Made by a program: the position numbers and the translations under genes. The notes under the pieces are model-generated. The model saw nothing but the letters and a program-made list of their open reading frames with translations, searched no databases and was not told the DNA's origin. Source: an uncultured Clostridia bacterium (GTDB taxonomy: Bacteria; Bacillota; Clostridia; Oscillospirales; Acutalibacteraceae). From it: a stretch of DNA of 64,000 bases. Where the stretch lies: the NCBI GenBank assembly GCA_937876205.1, contig CALEII010000035.1, positions 62,001 through 126,000 on the forward strand. The letters run 5' to 3'. This document shows positions 23,917-33,175 of the stretch, in pieces. Numbering within the stretch: the first letter of the stretch is position 1; each line of letters begins with the position of its first letter.

Positions 23917-25776
23917 TTATTTAATCACAAAGCTTTTGAGCATTTCAAAAATTCTGAGAATAATTCTTACAACAAGAGCAAATATGTTATTGCCTGCCAC
24001 TGAGCTTTCTGTTGCAGATGTGAGCTTACCGCTGTAGTTATCTGTGATGCTGAAGCCTTCTGTTTTTGTCTTTGTATTGATATAATTGTCACTTTCAATA
24101 TAGCTGACAGTGATTGTGCCGTAATCCACTGCAGATGTATCAACAGTTACGGTCATCTTGTCGCCTGGATCAAGCATTACGGGCACTGCAATATCAGACT
24201 CACCTGCCACGCCGTCAATAACAATGCTTTCAACAAGCATCATATTCTCTTTTGACACATTTTCAATAACCAGCTGACCTTTTCCGTCTGCAACTTCATA
24301 AAGGCTGTTTGTTGATGTAAAATACATATACAGGTCACTGTTGCTGTCGTTACTCTGCATAAACTGAGGGAATCTTGCACTGCTCCAGGCGTCACTGAGA
24401 TCATCAGTAAAGAACAGAGTTTCAAGAAGCTCAAGTGAATTGGGAGCCCACTCAATCATACCGTGCCAGAGTCCGTCAATAATCCACGTTCTTTCCGGGA
24501 TATAACCACAGGAAATATCAACAGTTCTGTCGGGTGAAATGCAGTTTTTGCCGTTATCGACTTTCTGGATATAGTCAGAAGCAAAGGGTGTGCCGTCAGA
24601 TGAACAGTAAGCGCCGCACGAAGTTGAAAGGTCAACGATACCGTCTGAAAGAGCATTGGTTGCAGTTACAAGGTCAATACCTGTATGAGAAATAATTGAA
24701 ATCTCAATACCGTACTTTTCTGCATTATCAAATGTGCCTGCTACATCCGCCATATATCCTTTTCTGACTTTGTTTGCCTCAGCAACAAGAATCTCGTTGC
24801 CGGGGTTTGAGAAGTATTCTGCAATTACTCTGTCATATTCTGAGGGGATAATCATCTCTATGTATGCAGGTGAATCCTTTGCAATGGGGTAAATAAGGTC
24901 CTTTGCAGCATAATCTATAACTGTATGAATATCAAAATCTGAAGGAATGAGCGCAAGAACATTTATAATTTCTGAAAGGTCTGTTTCAATATGAAGAATA
25001 CCTTCAAGAAGGTCAAGAATGTTCTCAAAGTCAAGTCTTATAACTTCATCTGCAGGTGCAAGAAGGTCTGAAACAAAGTTTGAACCTTCAACTATGGGAT
25101 TGTCAAAAACAAGGTCTTCAACCTGTGCTTTATCGGCGTATTTATACACATACTGAGCAACAGCAACACTACCCTGACTCAGACAGTAAATATCAACTCT
25201 GTCATGACCTGTATATTCGAGGACATCCTGAATATATTCATCAAGCAGGTCGGCAATCTTATCACCTGAAAGACGCCAGTCGTACATAAAATTGAACACG
25301 TGGTCGTCACCGATACGCTTGCCTATACGCTCCATATCAAGAAAATCGGAGCCTGTATAGGGAACATATTTAAGTGCATCATTTTTCTTGAAGCCCTGAA
25401 GACAGGTATCCTCAACGGTTTCGTACACGGGACGAAGATTATAATATGATGTACCGTCAGGATTCATTCTGATGGGCTCAATAAGGTCAACGAGAAGAGC
25501 CTTGACAAAATCAAGAGGAGCTTCTGTACTGAAGCTGCCGATGTTGCCTGTAACAGCCTTTGTGATACATGTGGCATCAAAGGGAAAAGCAACCTCCTCT
25601 GTGCCGTCATCATTAACTTTAATAAGTGTTGTGGCACCGAAGCCCGAAACCATAACCATAGGTGTGTGTCCGCAGTCGCAGCTGTCTGAAGCAGATGCAC
25701 TCATAATGACGGCTGAAGAAAACAGAAGAACAACTGTCATAACCAAGCTTATAATTACTTTAAATTTCTTTTTCAT
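23917..25776 (-). CDS. Secreted LCAT-like alpha/beta hydrolase
   Basis: A 619-aa exported protein. The signal peptide (1-30) ends SASAS. The fold follows the lecithin:cholesterol acyltransferase family: MVMVSGFGATTLI near 40, FMYDWRLSGDK near 163 and the nucleophile elbow YCLSQGS with Ser 200. The first Gly of GxSxG is replaced by Cys. A C-terminal beta domain follows, and the protein ends in NIFALVVRIILRIFEML, an amphipathic helix like those of the PHP proteins. Lipase, esterase or acyltransferase activity is inferred. ATG 25776 has GAGGGG upstream; it lies 13 bp behind the cytidylyltransferase gene and is probably last in that operon. Confidence 0.82.
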   Translation of the reverse strand: MKKKFKVIISLVMTVVLLFSSAVIMSASASDSCDCGHTPMVMVSGFGATTLIKVNDDGTEEVAFPFDATCITKAVTGNIGSFSTEAPLDFVKALLVDLIEPIRMNPDGTSYYNLRPVYETVEDTCLQGFKKNDALKYVPYTGSDFLDMERIGKRIGDDHVFNFMYDWRLSGDKIADLLDEYIQDVLEYTGHDRVDIYCLSQGSVAVAQYVYKYADKAQVEDLVFDNPIVEGSNFVSDLLAPADEVIRLDFENILDLLEGILHIETDLSEIINVLALIPSDFDIHTVIDYAAKDLIYPIAKDSPAYIEMIIPSEYDRVIAEYFSNPGNEILVAEANKVRKGYMADVAGTFDNAEKYGIEISIISHTGIDLVTATNALSDGIVDLSTSCGAYCSSDGTPFASDYIQKVDNGKNCISPDRTVDISCGYIPERTWIIDGLWHGMIEWAPNSLELLETLFFTDDLSDAWSSARFPQFMQSNDSNSDLYMYFTSTNSLYEVADGKGQLVIENVSKENMMLVESIVIDGVAGESDIAVPVMLDPGDKMTVTVDTSAVDYGTITVSYIESDNYINTKTKTEGFSITDNYSGKLTSATESSVAGNNIFALVVRIILRIFEMLKSFVIK

Positions 25777-25789
25777 ATCAACAATCCCC

Positions 25790-26452
25790 TCAAGATTTAT
25801 TCTTTCTTCTTTCCATAAGCATCTCAACAATTTTTATATCCTCGGGATATGTTACTTTATAATTGTCTGAATAACCGAAATAACGGTATTCTTTCGTATC
25901 GAGAGGAAGCTGATGTGCAGGATGACACAAGGTTGAATTTTCGTCAAAATATTTATAAAGCAGAGGGAATCTGTAGGCATCGGGAGCCTGAATCAGATAA
26001 AAATCCTCTCTGTCGGCAATTCTGTCCTTGTATGAGCCGAGAGCATCAGTGATTCTGTAAGCAGTGTTGACAAAATCATAATCATCAAGCAGATTTATGA
26101 ACTCATCAATAAGCTCGGGGGTAATCATAGGACATGCCGCATTGTTTTCGATTATTCTTTCGCAATCGGGATAGTTTTCTGCTATGTAGTCAAGGGCATT
26201 TTTAAATGAGCCGTTACGGCTTGCACCGCCCTCAACTGTTTTTACACCGTAATCTGCGGCAATTCTGCCCTTTTCCATTTCAGCCTTATCGACTATGACA
26301 ATAAAATCATCAATAGTTTCTGCTTTTCTGAAAGCATCAATGGAATACCATATCATTTCCTTGCCGAAAACAGTGCAGTACTGCTTGGGCTTATCTGCTC
26401 CGAAACGGGAGCCGATACCGCCCGCAAGGATTATACCTATATTTTTACCCAT
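25790..26452 (-). CDS. IspD/TarI-type cytidylyltransferase
   Basis: A 220-aa nucleotidyltransferase. LAGGIGSRFGADKPKQY at residues 9-25 is the CTP-binding signature of the IspD/TarI family, and EGGASRNGSFKNAL near 74 matches the second conserved block. The IspD motif HDAARP is replaced by NNAACPMI, which argues against methylerythritol phosphate as substrate. The neighbours suggest a CDP-activated polyol or sugar for a surface polymer, comparable to TarI making CDP-ribitol. Confidence 0.82.
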   Translation of the reverse strand: MGKNIGIILAGGIGSRFGADKPKQYCTVFGKEMIWYSIDAFRKAETIDDFIVIVDKAEMEKGRIAADYGVKTVEGGASRNGSFKNALDYIAENYPDCERIIENNAACPMITPELIDEFINLLDDYDFVNTAYRITDALGSYKDRIADREDFYLIQAPDAYRFPLLYKYFDENSTLCHPAHQLPLDTKEYRYFGYSDNYKVTYPEDIKIVEMLMERRKNKS

Positions 26453-26464
26453 AATCTTCTCACC

Positions 26465-27496
26465 CTATCTGTAAACAACACAATTAGAAGGTTTTTTATC
26501 ATTGAGCCAGTCGGTAAGACTTGCAACGACCATATTTGTACCCTGAACCTGAACATCATATGATGAACCTGCAATATGAGGTGTTATGATAAGATTCTTT
26601 GCATCAAGCAAGGGGCAGTCAGATGCTATAGGCTCAACTGCAGTAACATCAATCGCTGCACCGGCAATTTCATCATTATTAAGAGCAGCAATAAGGTCAG
26701 CTTCATCAACAAGCTCCCCTCTTGCGGTGTTTATGAAATAAGCTGTATTCTTCATTTTATTGAATTCTGCCGCCTTGAAAAGATGCTTTGTCTGAGGAGT
26801 AACAACACAGTGAAGGCTGACAACATCTGACTCCTTGAGAAGAGTATCAAACTTCACAAGCTCAATATCTTCGGGAACCGACTCGGGGTCAATGTAGGGG
26901 TCATAAGCAATGACCTTCATATCAAAAGCCTGAGCCTTCTTTGCCACAAGTCTGCCTGCGTGACCGAAGCCCACAAGACCGAGAGTCATATGATTGACAC
27001 TCTGACCTCTGAAACGGATAAAGGGTGAATTATTGTCAAGTCCCCATACGGTGTCACGGTATTCATCAGGCTTTGATTTGACATCTGTGGTAATAACTCT
27101 GTTATGAATAAGGTTATCGGTAAGCGTAATGTTTCTCGTCAGGTCAAGGATATAAGCCATTGTCATATCAGACACGGCATTTGCGTTTCTGCCGCCGTTA
27201 TTGCAGACAATAACACCCTTTTCCATAGCCTTGTCAAGGTCGATAACGGTTTTTACACCGCCACGGCAGCATACGATAAATTTAAGATTTTCTGCACAAT
27301 CAAAAATCTCTTCATCGATTGTGTCATATTCGCACACAAGAATATCAATATCACGCACACGCCTTTTTAGCTCGTCACGGGGCATAACATCGTGGTCAAT
27401 ATTGTAACCTGCGTATTCAAAATCAATTCTGTCGCTGAGAGTTTCAAGTATGGGCTTTATAACCTCAGCAGTTACAAGTGCCTTGAGTTTTTCCAT
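26465..27496 (-). CDS. D-isomer-specific 2-hydroxyacid dehydrogenase family protein
   Basis: A 343-aa NAD-dependent dehydrogenase. It has Rossmann motif GLVGFGHAG near residue 173, catalytic Arg in NTARGELVDE near 253, Glu in AVEP near 284 and His in TPHIAGSS near 302. It could oxidise or reduce a hydroxyacid precursor of the surface component made by this operon. AAGGAG precedes the ATG. It lies 12 bp ahead of the cytidylyltransferase gene. Confidence 0.9.
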   Translation of the reverse strand: MEKLKALVTAEVIKPILETLSDRIDFEYAGYNIDHDVMPRDELKRRVRDIDILVCEYDTIDEEIFDCAENLKFIVCCRGGVKTVIDLDKAMEKGVIVCNNGGRNANAVSDMTMAYILDLTRNITLTDNLIHNRVITTDVKSKPDEYRDTVWGLDNNSPFIRFRGQSVNHMTLGLVGFGHAGRLVAKKAQAFDMKVIAYDPYIDPESVPEDIELVKFDTLLKESDVVSLHCVVTPQTKHLFKAAEFNKMKNTAYFINTARGELVDEADLIAALNNDEIAGAAIDVTAVEPIASDCPLLDAKNLIITPHIAGSSYDVQVQGTNMVVASLTDWLNDKKPSNCVVYR

Positions 27497-27511
27497 ATCA
27501 GCATCTCCTTA

Positions 27512-28567
27512 TCAGAGTACATTCAGTTCTTTGAGATAAGAAACAGTTCTTTTTGTTCCCTCAATGTGATTATAAAGTGATTTCCAGCCCAGATTTTCAA
27601 GCTTTTTGACATTCAGAACTGCCCTGGTGACCTTTGAATAGCCTGCCTTTGCGAGATCTGTTGATAAATCAAAAACAACCTCTCTGCCGCCAGCTTTAGC
27701 TGCTGCAGAAGCAAAGTCACGAAGCATTATTCCGCCTTCTGAATCGGCCACATTATAGACATTTCCCTTCTCACCGTGAGCAAGAGCTTTCAGCATACCG
27801 CTGGCACAGTCACCCACATAACCGAAAGAAAATACCTGCGTACCGGGACTTTTGAGAACGATATCCTCATTTCTGACGGCATTTCCTATAAACTGAGTGG
27901 GAGCCTTTGTGTCCTCGGGAATGACTGTTGCCCCGTAAATTCTGCCGATGCGGACAGTAACAAAATCAACACCGTATTCGCTCATATATGCGTTGCACAT
28001 AGCCTCTGAAGCTCTTTTTCCCGAAGGATAACCTGCTCTGACTGTGTTGCAGTCAACATAACCGCTGTAAAGCTCGTCAAATTCCTCTACATCATCACTG
28101 CCGGTGCCGTAAGCTTCAACCGAGGAACAGAACATAAATCTTTTTACACCGTATTTTCTGCAGCATTCAAGCAGATTATGCGTTGCAATTATGTTTGTAC
28201 AGATTGTGTCAACAGGCTTGTTGGCATAGTCAAGAGGTGATGTGTTGCTTGCAGCGTGAATGACATAGTCGGGTTTGCTTTCACAAAAAACCTTTTCACA
28301 GAAAGCCATATCATTCACATCGCCGATAACAGAAACAAAATTCTCTTTGTAATCACCGAAACGAAGATACATTCTTTCTTCATTTCTGTCTGCGGCAATG
28401 ACTTTAATGTCACCATTTGCCATAAGCAGGTCAACGATATAATTACCGATAAGCCCTGCAGCACCTGTTATCATAACAGAGCTGTCTGCAAGTGTATCAA
28501 AAACATCAGCAAAGGTATCAAGATACCTGTCAAGTTCTGTTTTGTATTCAGGGGATTTTATATACAT
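27512..28567 (-). CDS. NAD-dependent epimerase/dehydratase
   Basis: A 351-aa extended short-chain dehydrogenase acting on nucleotide sugars. It has GAAGLIGNYI near residue 35, SSVEAYG with catalytic Ser near 148, and YPSGKRASE with the Tyr-Lys pair near 180. ATG 28567 has AGGAG eight bases upstream; the ATG at 28573 is too close. Its start overlaps the end of the acyltransferase gene. Confidence 0.9.
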   Translation of the reverse strand: MYIKSPEYKTELDRYLDTFADVFDTLADSSVMITGAAGLIGNYIVDLLMANGDIKVIAADRNEERMYLRFGDYKENFVSVIGDVNDMAFCEKVFCESKPDYVIHAASNTSPLDYANKPVDTICTNIIATHNLLECCRKYGVKRFMFCSSVEAYGTGSDDVEEFDELYSGYVDCNTVRAGYPSGKRASEAMCNAYMSEYGVDFVTVRIGRIYGATVIPEDTKAPTQFIGNAVRNEDIVLKSPGTQVFSFGYVGDCASGMLKALAHGEKGNVYNVADSEGGIMLRDFASAAAKAGGREVVFDLSTDLAKAGYSKVTRAVLNVKKLENLGWKSLYNHIEGTKRTVSYLKELNVL

Positions 28568-28569
28568 AA

Positions 28570-29592
28570 TCATTTCTCCTGCTTTCTGAGAAGTTTTTTT
28601 ATTTCAACATAAGTTACCGAAACAATCAATGTAACTGCAAAGACAATCAGAGGAAAAACAGGTCTGACGGCAGCTACCATATCTTTTGTAAAATCGAGCT
28701 TCCCTATTTTCTCAATAACATTTTTCATAAATATATGAAAAATATAAATATAAAGTGAGTATTCTGCTCCCATCTTTGAAAGAAACGGTACACGGAATTT
28801 ATCCTCTGCTTTCAGTGCAAGCACAAACAGTGCCGCAACTGCAAAGAAAGTGCCGATATAAAGGCTTTTCTGAGCATGAAGCAGATCGGCGGCAACAGCC
28901 TCTGCCGTGGCAACAAGCATAACCACAAGCAGAAAAGCATCTGAAAACTTGCTTGTAAATCTCTTTTCATTCGTTCTTATATAATGACCGAGCATAAAAA
29001 ACGGGAGTCCAACAAACAGCCAGTTTCTGTAAAGATATGCTTTTGTCATAATTTCAGGTGTATTCTCTGTGAATTCGGGTATCTCACGAAGTATAACACC
29101 TGCAAGAAACAGCAACGGAATCAGAAAGTACAGTTTTTTGGTAATATCTGTTTTTTCAAACACAAAAAACATTGCTGTGGCATAAATCAGTGCAGGAAGG
29201 AACCACAGCGCTTCCATAACACGGGGATGATTGAATATTAAAAGCTCAGCAAAGGCTGTAATTGAAAATTTATTCAGAAAATAATTTTTCAGTGTACCTG
29301 CCATTACATTGCCGAGAATATCCCACGCAAAATATAAAAGGAAGCTGCCTGCAAAAATCACAAGCAGATGCCTGATTTTGCGTTTGTATTTTTCGCAGAG
29401 AACTTCTTTATCGGAGTAATAGCTGAAAAAGCCCGAGGTCATAAAGAAGAACGGCACAGCAAAACGGGCAACTGCAATCACGCCTTTGCCGAATTCACCG
29501 GGGAACGGCACATGGATACACACAACGAAAAATGCAGCAATAAATTTCAGTGCATTCAGAGTATTATACTGTTTCTTTTTCGGTTCACTCAT
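28570..29592 (-). CDS. Membrane acyltransferase, family 3
   Basis: A 340-aa protein with about ten membrane helices. The diagnostic N-terminus is LNALKFIAAFFVVCIHVPF (catalytic His near 29), followed by PFFFMTSGFF. Such enzymes O-acylate surface polysaccharides or lipids. ATG 29592 has AAGGA upstream and overlaps the end of the YaiI-like gene by 8 nt. Placement between that gene and the epimerase suggests it modifies the product of this operon. Confidence 0.9.
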   Translation of the reverse strand: MSEPKKKQYNTLNALKFIAAFFVVCIHVPFPGEFGKGVIAVARFAVPFFFMTSGFFSYYSDKEVLCEKYKRKIRHLLVIFAGSFLLYFAWDILGNVMAGTLKNYFLNKFSITAFAELLIFNHPRVMEALWFLPALIYATAMFFVFEKTDITKKLYFLIPLLFLAGVILREIPEFTENTPEIMTKAYLYRNWLFVGLPFFMLGHYIRTNEKRFTSKFSDAFLLVVMLVATAEAVAADLLHAQKSLYIGTFFAVAALFVLALKAEDKFRVPFLSKMGAEYSLYIYIFHIFMKNVIEKIGKLDFTKDMVAAVRPVFPLIVFAVTLIVSVTYVEIKKLLRKQEK

Positions 29593-30031
29593 TTTTCTTA
29601 TCCTTTTCAAGAAGCTGTCTTAGAGTCTTTTCAAAGTCCTTATCCTGCTCTGCAGTGCGTTTCTTGGGACCCTTCGTTCTTCCGCCTGCCATACGGATTT
29701 TCTTTGAAACAAATCTTGTGTAAAGAAGCTTTTCAATATTCTGCGATGTAAAAATCAGCCCGTTCTGATTTATAGGCACTGCCTCTTTCGCAAGGCACAT
29801 AGCAGCAAGCCCGTAGTCCTGAGTGACGGCTATATCTCCTTTTGATACCATATTGACAAGTCGGAAATCAACACTGTCAGCACCCTTTTCAGCTGTGATT
29901 GTCTCTGCACCGTCACGGACAATGAAATGAGCCGTATCACAGATTATTATGCACTTTTTGCCGTATTCCGAGGCAAGCTTCACTGTTATATCCACAACGG
30001 GGCAAGCATCGGCATCAATCAGAATTTTCAT
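29585..30031 (-). CDS. YaiI/YqxD family protein (DUF188)
   Basis: A 148-aa conserved protein of the NYN/PIN-like DUF188 family. It has MKILIDADACP at the N-terminus, VDFRLVNMVSKGDIAVTQDYG near 55-75, and RMAGGRTKGPKKR near 113. A nuclease-like fold is recognised but the function is not established. It is first in the operon running to the LCAT-like gene. Confidence 0.93.
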   Translation of the reverse strand: MKILIDADACPVVDITVKLASEYGKKCIIICDTAHFIVRDGAETITAEKGADSVDFRLVNMVSKGDIAVTQDYGLAAMCLAKEAVPINQNGLIFTSQNIEKLLYTRFVSKKIRMAGGRTKGPKKRTAEQDKDFEKTLRQLLEKDKKNE

Positions 30032-30090
30032 AAAAATACCTTTTTACCTATATTCCGTTTAAGTATAGCATACTTTTATAAAAAGGTCAA

Positions 30091-30117
30091 TTGACAGGAG
30101 CAGAATTTTGATATAAA
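30091..30117 (+). promoter_or_regulatory. Possible promoter of the peptidase E gene
   Basis: TTGACA and TATAAA are separated by 15 bp, shorter than optimal. A short dispersed hairpin (30134-30170) lies in the leader. Confidence 0.4.
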
Positions 30118-30130
30118 ATAGAAAAAACAA

Positions 30131-30172
30131 TAATTTATCGATGGGACCTCGATGAATTCTGATTTATAAAAA
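30131..30172 (+). repeat. Short dispersed hairpin (TCGA type)
   Basis: ATCGA and TCGAT form a small stem, followed by GAATTCTGATTTA. Similar sequence (CTCGACAAATTCTGATTTA) occurs at 43245-43266, with relatives at 43083-43110 and 51525-51555. Confidence 0.5.
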
Positions 30173-30185
30173 AAGGAGCAAAACT

Positions 30186-30854
30186 ATGGGTACAATAATG
30201 GCAATCGGCGGCGGAAGATATGACAACGGTGAAATTCTGCCACTTTTCAAGCATCTTGTTTCACTTTCGGGCAAGCCTGAGCCACGTGTTCTCTATGTCC
30301 CCACTGCAGGCTTTGACTACATAATCGGTGACGAGGTTATTTTTGATTCTTTCCGTCAGTACGGTTGTAAGCTTGCAAATCTCTTTCTGACAGACCCCAC
30401 TCTCACACCTGCAGAAATCGAGAGAAAAATAATGTCTGCAGATATTATTTATGTAGGCGGAGGTAATCTTAAATTCCTTATGGACACCTGGAAAAGAACA
30501 GGGGCTGACAAAATTTTCAGAAAAGCTTATGAAAAAGGAATAATTCTCTCAGGCTACAGCTCAGGTGCAATGTGCTGGTGCAAGGAAGGCTGGGATGACT
30601 GCGGTGAAAACCACTCATTTATGTTCATTGACTGCCTCGACATCCTCCCTTACTGCTGTGCCCCTCACTATGACAGTGATTACTGGCATATTTTCAAGGA
30701 TGCAATAAAAACAAGAACAAATCAGGGCCTTGCAATTGATAACGGTGCGGCAATCGTTTTCAAGGATGATGAAATATACACCCTCTGCGGTGACGACGGC
30801 GGCAAGGTATTTTACCTTGACAACGACGGAAATGAGACTGAAATTAAAAACTGA
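30186..30854 (+). CDS. Peptidase S51 (dipeptidase E-like)
   Basis: A 222-aa serine peptidase-like protein. It has IGGGRYDNG at the N-terminus, VGGGNLKFLM near 95, and the nucleophile elbow LSGYSSGAMCW near 120, where the catalytic Ser follows Tyr as in the S51 family. Members cleave Asp-X dipeptides or act as cyanophycinase. The N-terminus lacks a signal peptide, so it is cytosolic. AAAAGGAG lies before the ATG. Confidence 0.9.
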   Translation: MGTIMAIGGGRYDNGEILPLFKHLVSLSGKPEPRVLYVPTAGFDYIIGDEVIFDSFRQYGCKLANLFLTDPTLTPAEIERKIMSADIIYVGGGNLKFLMDTWKRTGADKIFRKAYEKGIILSGYSSGAMCWCKEGWDDCGENHSFMFIDCLDILPYCCAPHYDSDYWHIFKDAIKTRTNQGLAIDNGAAIVFKDDEIYTLCGDDGGKVFYLDNDGNETEIKN

Positions 30855-30867
30855 ATAATAACAAAAA

Positions 30868-30900
30868 AAGGCTGAACAGTTTAAGTTCAGCCTTGATTTT
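30868..30900. terminator. Bidirectional terminator between peptidase E and ilvE
   Basis: AAGGCTGAAC pairs with GTTCAGCCTT around AGTTTAA, with A- and T-runs on either side. Confidence 0.9.
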
Positions 30901-30905
30901 TATGT

Positions 30906-31970
30906 TCAGATCTTAACGCTCCAGCCTTCGGGACCTTCAATCTTGCCCCACTGAATGCCTGTGAGTGTATCGTAGAGCTTCTGAGAAACTTCACCGATTT
31001 CACCGTTATTGATTGTCATAACCTTGTCGCCCCATTTGAGTTCACCGATGGGAGAAATGACAGCTGCAGTACCGCTGCCGAAAGCTTCAAGAAGTCTGCC
31101 TTCGTCATAAGCCTTGGCAAGTTCGTCAATTGAGAGTCTTCTCTCTGAAACGTTCATACCCCATGACTTCATAATTTCAATACATGACATTCTTGTGATA
31201 CCGCTGAGGATAGCACCCTGGAAGTCAGGTGTGACAACTTCGCCGTCAAGAACAAAGAATACGTTCATTGCGCCTACTTCTTCAATATATTTTCTCTCAA
31301 CACCGTCAAGCCAGAGAACCTGAGCATAACCGACCTTATCAGCATCATCCTGAGCCTTGAGACCTGCTGCATAGTTGCCGCCTGTCTTAGCCATACCCAT
31401 ACCGCCCTTGACAGCACGGACATAGTTATTCTCAACATAAATCTTAACAGGGTTAAGTCCTTCGGGATAGTATGCACCGACAGGTGAAAGAATGATAACA
31501 AAAAGAAGATGCTTTGCTGCATGTACACCGAGATGGGGATCAACTGCAAAAATGAAAGGTCTGATATAAAGTGATGTACCTTCTGCAGAAGGAATCCAGT
31601 CCTCGTCAACCTTTACAAGAGCTTTGATTGCTTCAACTGCAAATTCCTCGTCAATCTGAGGAATACACAGACGCTCATTTGAAATATTGAGTCTTGCCAT
31701 ATTTTTGTCAGGTCTGAAAAGTCTGATATCGCCGTTTTCGCAACGGTATGCTTTAAGACCTTCAAAAACCTCCTGACCGTAGTGCAGACACATTGCTGCA
31801 GGATCAAGCTCAATGGGCCCGTAAGGTACGATTCTTGCATCGTGCCAGCCCTGCCCCTCGTCATAGTTCATAATAAACATATGGTCAGTATAATAGTTAC
31901 CGAAGCCGAGCTTGTTTTCATCGGCAGGCTTTACTTTCGGATTTGTTGTTTTCTCAATTCTTATTTCCAT
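30906..31970 (-). CDS. ilvE: Branched-chain amino acid aminotransferase
   Basis: A 354-aa PLP enzyme for the last step of Leu, Ile and Val synthesis. Fold IV features are AMCLHYGQEVFEGLKAYR near residue 55, the PLP lysine in AKTGGNYAAGLKAQ near 198, and EVGAMNVFFV near 235. The length matches the long (type II) bacterial form. AGAGG lies about 11 nt before the ATG. Confidence 0.95.
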   Translation of the reverse strand: MEIRIEKTTNPKVKPADENKLGFGNYYTDHMFIMNYDEGQGWHDARIVPYGPIELDPAAMCLHYGQEVFEGLKAYRCENGDIRLFRPDKNMARLNISNERLCIPQIDEEFAVEAIKALVKVDEDWIPSAEGTSLYIRPFIFAVDPHLGVHAAKHLLFVIILSPVGAYYPEGLNPVKIYVENNYVRAVKGGMGMAKTGGNYAAGLKAQDDADKVGYAQVLWLDGVERKYIEEVGAMNVFFVLDGEVVTPDFQGAILSGITRMSCIEIMKSWGMNVSERRLSIDELAKAYDEGRLLEAFGSGTAAVISPIGELKWGDKVMTINNGEIGEVSQKLYDTLTGIQWGKIEGPEGWSVKI

Positions 31971-32053
31971 GGGAAATACATCCTCTCATAAAAAATTAAA
32001 TGCTGACACTAATTGTAGTACCGGCATTTAAAAAAGTCAATATTAAATTTTAA

Positions 32054-32758
32054 TTATTTCTTCTTTAAAACGAAGAAAATCACTATGGCAACAAGGACTG
32101 CAACAGTTGACACTGATAATGCGATAAGAACAGCCATTGATGAAGTGCTGACTGTGTCCTCAACTGCGACCTGAGGAGCTGTTGTACCTGAAGACGTAAC
32201 ACCAGCACCGACAAGGTTTGCTGCAGTTGTGCTCTCAACCTTATATGTAGTGGGAGTGCTTGTGACAGGCATATTCTGCTCAGGTACACCAACAGCAACG
32301 GTAGAACTTTCGGGAGCAGGGTCAGCGACAATAATGTTGGGAGATGTGACTGCAGGCTTTGTTGTGGCAGTGCCTGAGCCGTCAGCAGTACCTGTACCTT
32401 TGCCGATAGCATCCTGAATCATTGCAAGGCCGCTTGAAAAAGCATCGCCTGCAAGCCCGAGGAAGCTGTCGATTGAAAGGTTGTCACCGATACCTGTTAC
32501 AATCTGACCGATATCTGTCTCACTGAGGCTGCCAAGGTCTATTTTTTCAAGACCGTTTTCTTCAAGGAATTTGTCAAAGCTCTCCTGAATTGACACCTGA
32601 GAATCAGGGTCAGCAGAATTGAACTGGTCAGAAAAATCCTTGAGCTGCTGCTCAATGCTGTCTTGCCAGGTCTCTGCAAATGCGCTGAAAGACACTGTAA
32701 AAATCATTATCAAAGTCATTACTACTGCAGAAATTTTTTTTACAGCAGTTTTTTTCAT
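32054..32758 (-). CDS. Secreted protein with C-terminal membrane anchor
   Basis: A 234-aa protein of unknown function. The signal peptide ends SAFA near residue 28. The mature part (about 30-110) is acidic and helical. A Gly/Thr/Ser/Pro/Val-rich linker follows, then a hydrophobic helix (SMAVLIALSVSTVAVLVAIV) and KKK at the end. The hydrophobic-plus-lysine ending resembles a surface-protein anchor without an LPxTG sortase motif. AAGGGTGAAG lies before the ATG. Confidence 0.8.
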   Translation of the reverse strand: MKKTAVKKISAVVMTLIMIFTVSFSAFAETWQDSIEQQLKDFSDQFNSADPDSQVSIQESFDKFLEENGLEKIDLGSLSETDIGQIVTGIGDNLSIDSFLGLAGDAFSSGLAMIQDAIGKGTGTADGSGTATTKPAVTSPNIIVADPAPESSTVAVGVPEQNMPVTSTPTTYKVESTTAANLVGAGVTSSGTTAPQVAVEDTVSTSSMAVLIALSVSTVAVLVAIVIFFVLKKK

Positions 32759-32941
32759 TTCTCTTCACCCTTAAATTGATAGTCACTTTATTTTACACTA
32801 TATTTTACTAAATGTCAAATACTTATTGCCGGAATAAGGCATTTTCCATATTTTACACGCAATCAGTTAATTTTAAAGGTGAATATTTGTTATTATATTT
32901 CAATTTTTGTTTATTGCTAAGAAATAAATATAAATTTATAC

Positions 32942-32970
32942 TTGACTTAAAAGGAATTTTATGCTATAAA
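32942..32970 (+). promoter_or_regulatory. Promoter of the glmS leader
   Basis: TTGACT and TATAAA are separated by 17 bp. It lies about 205 bp before glmS, with a hairpin terminator between. Confidence 0.6.
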
Positions 32971-32976
32971 ATAGAT

Positions 32977-33124
32977 GTAATTTGACGGCAAAAGATAAGT
33001 GAATTTAAGCCGGATTTAAAGTAAATATGTTATAGTGAAAATGAACTTATTAAGATTTCTCCTAACGTTTTTCATAATATACTCCTTCAAAGAAACAGCA
33101 CCCGAATAAAATCGGGTGCTGTTT
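32977..33124 (+). ncRNA. Putative structured leader or small RNA upstream of glmS
   Basis: Sequence between the promoter at 32942 and the strong hairpin at 33093-33124 contains no ribosome site with a credible frame. It contains short pairing segments (GGC with GCC, 32986-33012). It does not match the glmS ribozyme core. It may be an attenuator leader or an independent RNA. Confidence 0.35.
33093..33124. terminator. Strong hairpin upstream of glmS
   Basis: AAACAGCACCCGA pairs perfectly with TCGGGTGCTGTTT around ATAAAA. The plus-strand tail is only partly T-rich. It could end the leader RNA or stop antisense transcription. Confidence 0.7.
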
Positions 33125-33175
33125 CGTTATAAAAACCAAATCAGGGCATACTCTTTACAGAAGGAGGAATGTTCT

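Noticed and set aside
32977..33175. glmS ribozyme
   Set aside because: The ribozyme core around the cleavage site and P1/P2 was not recognised by eye, although the position would be right.
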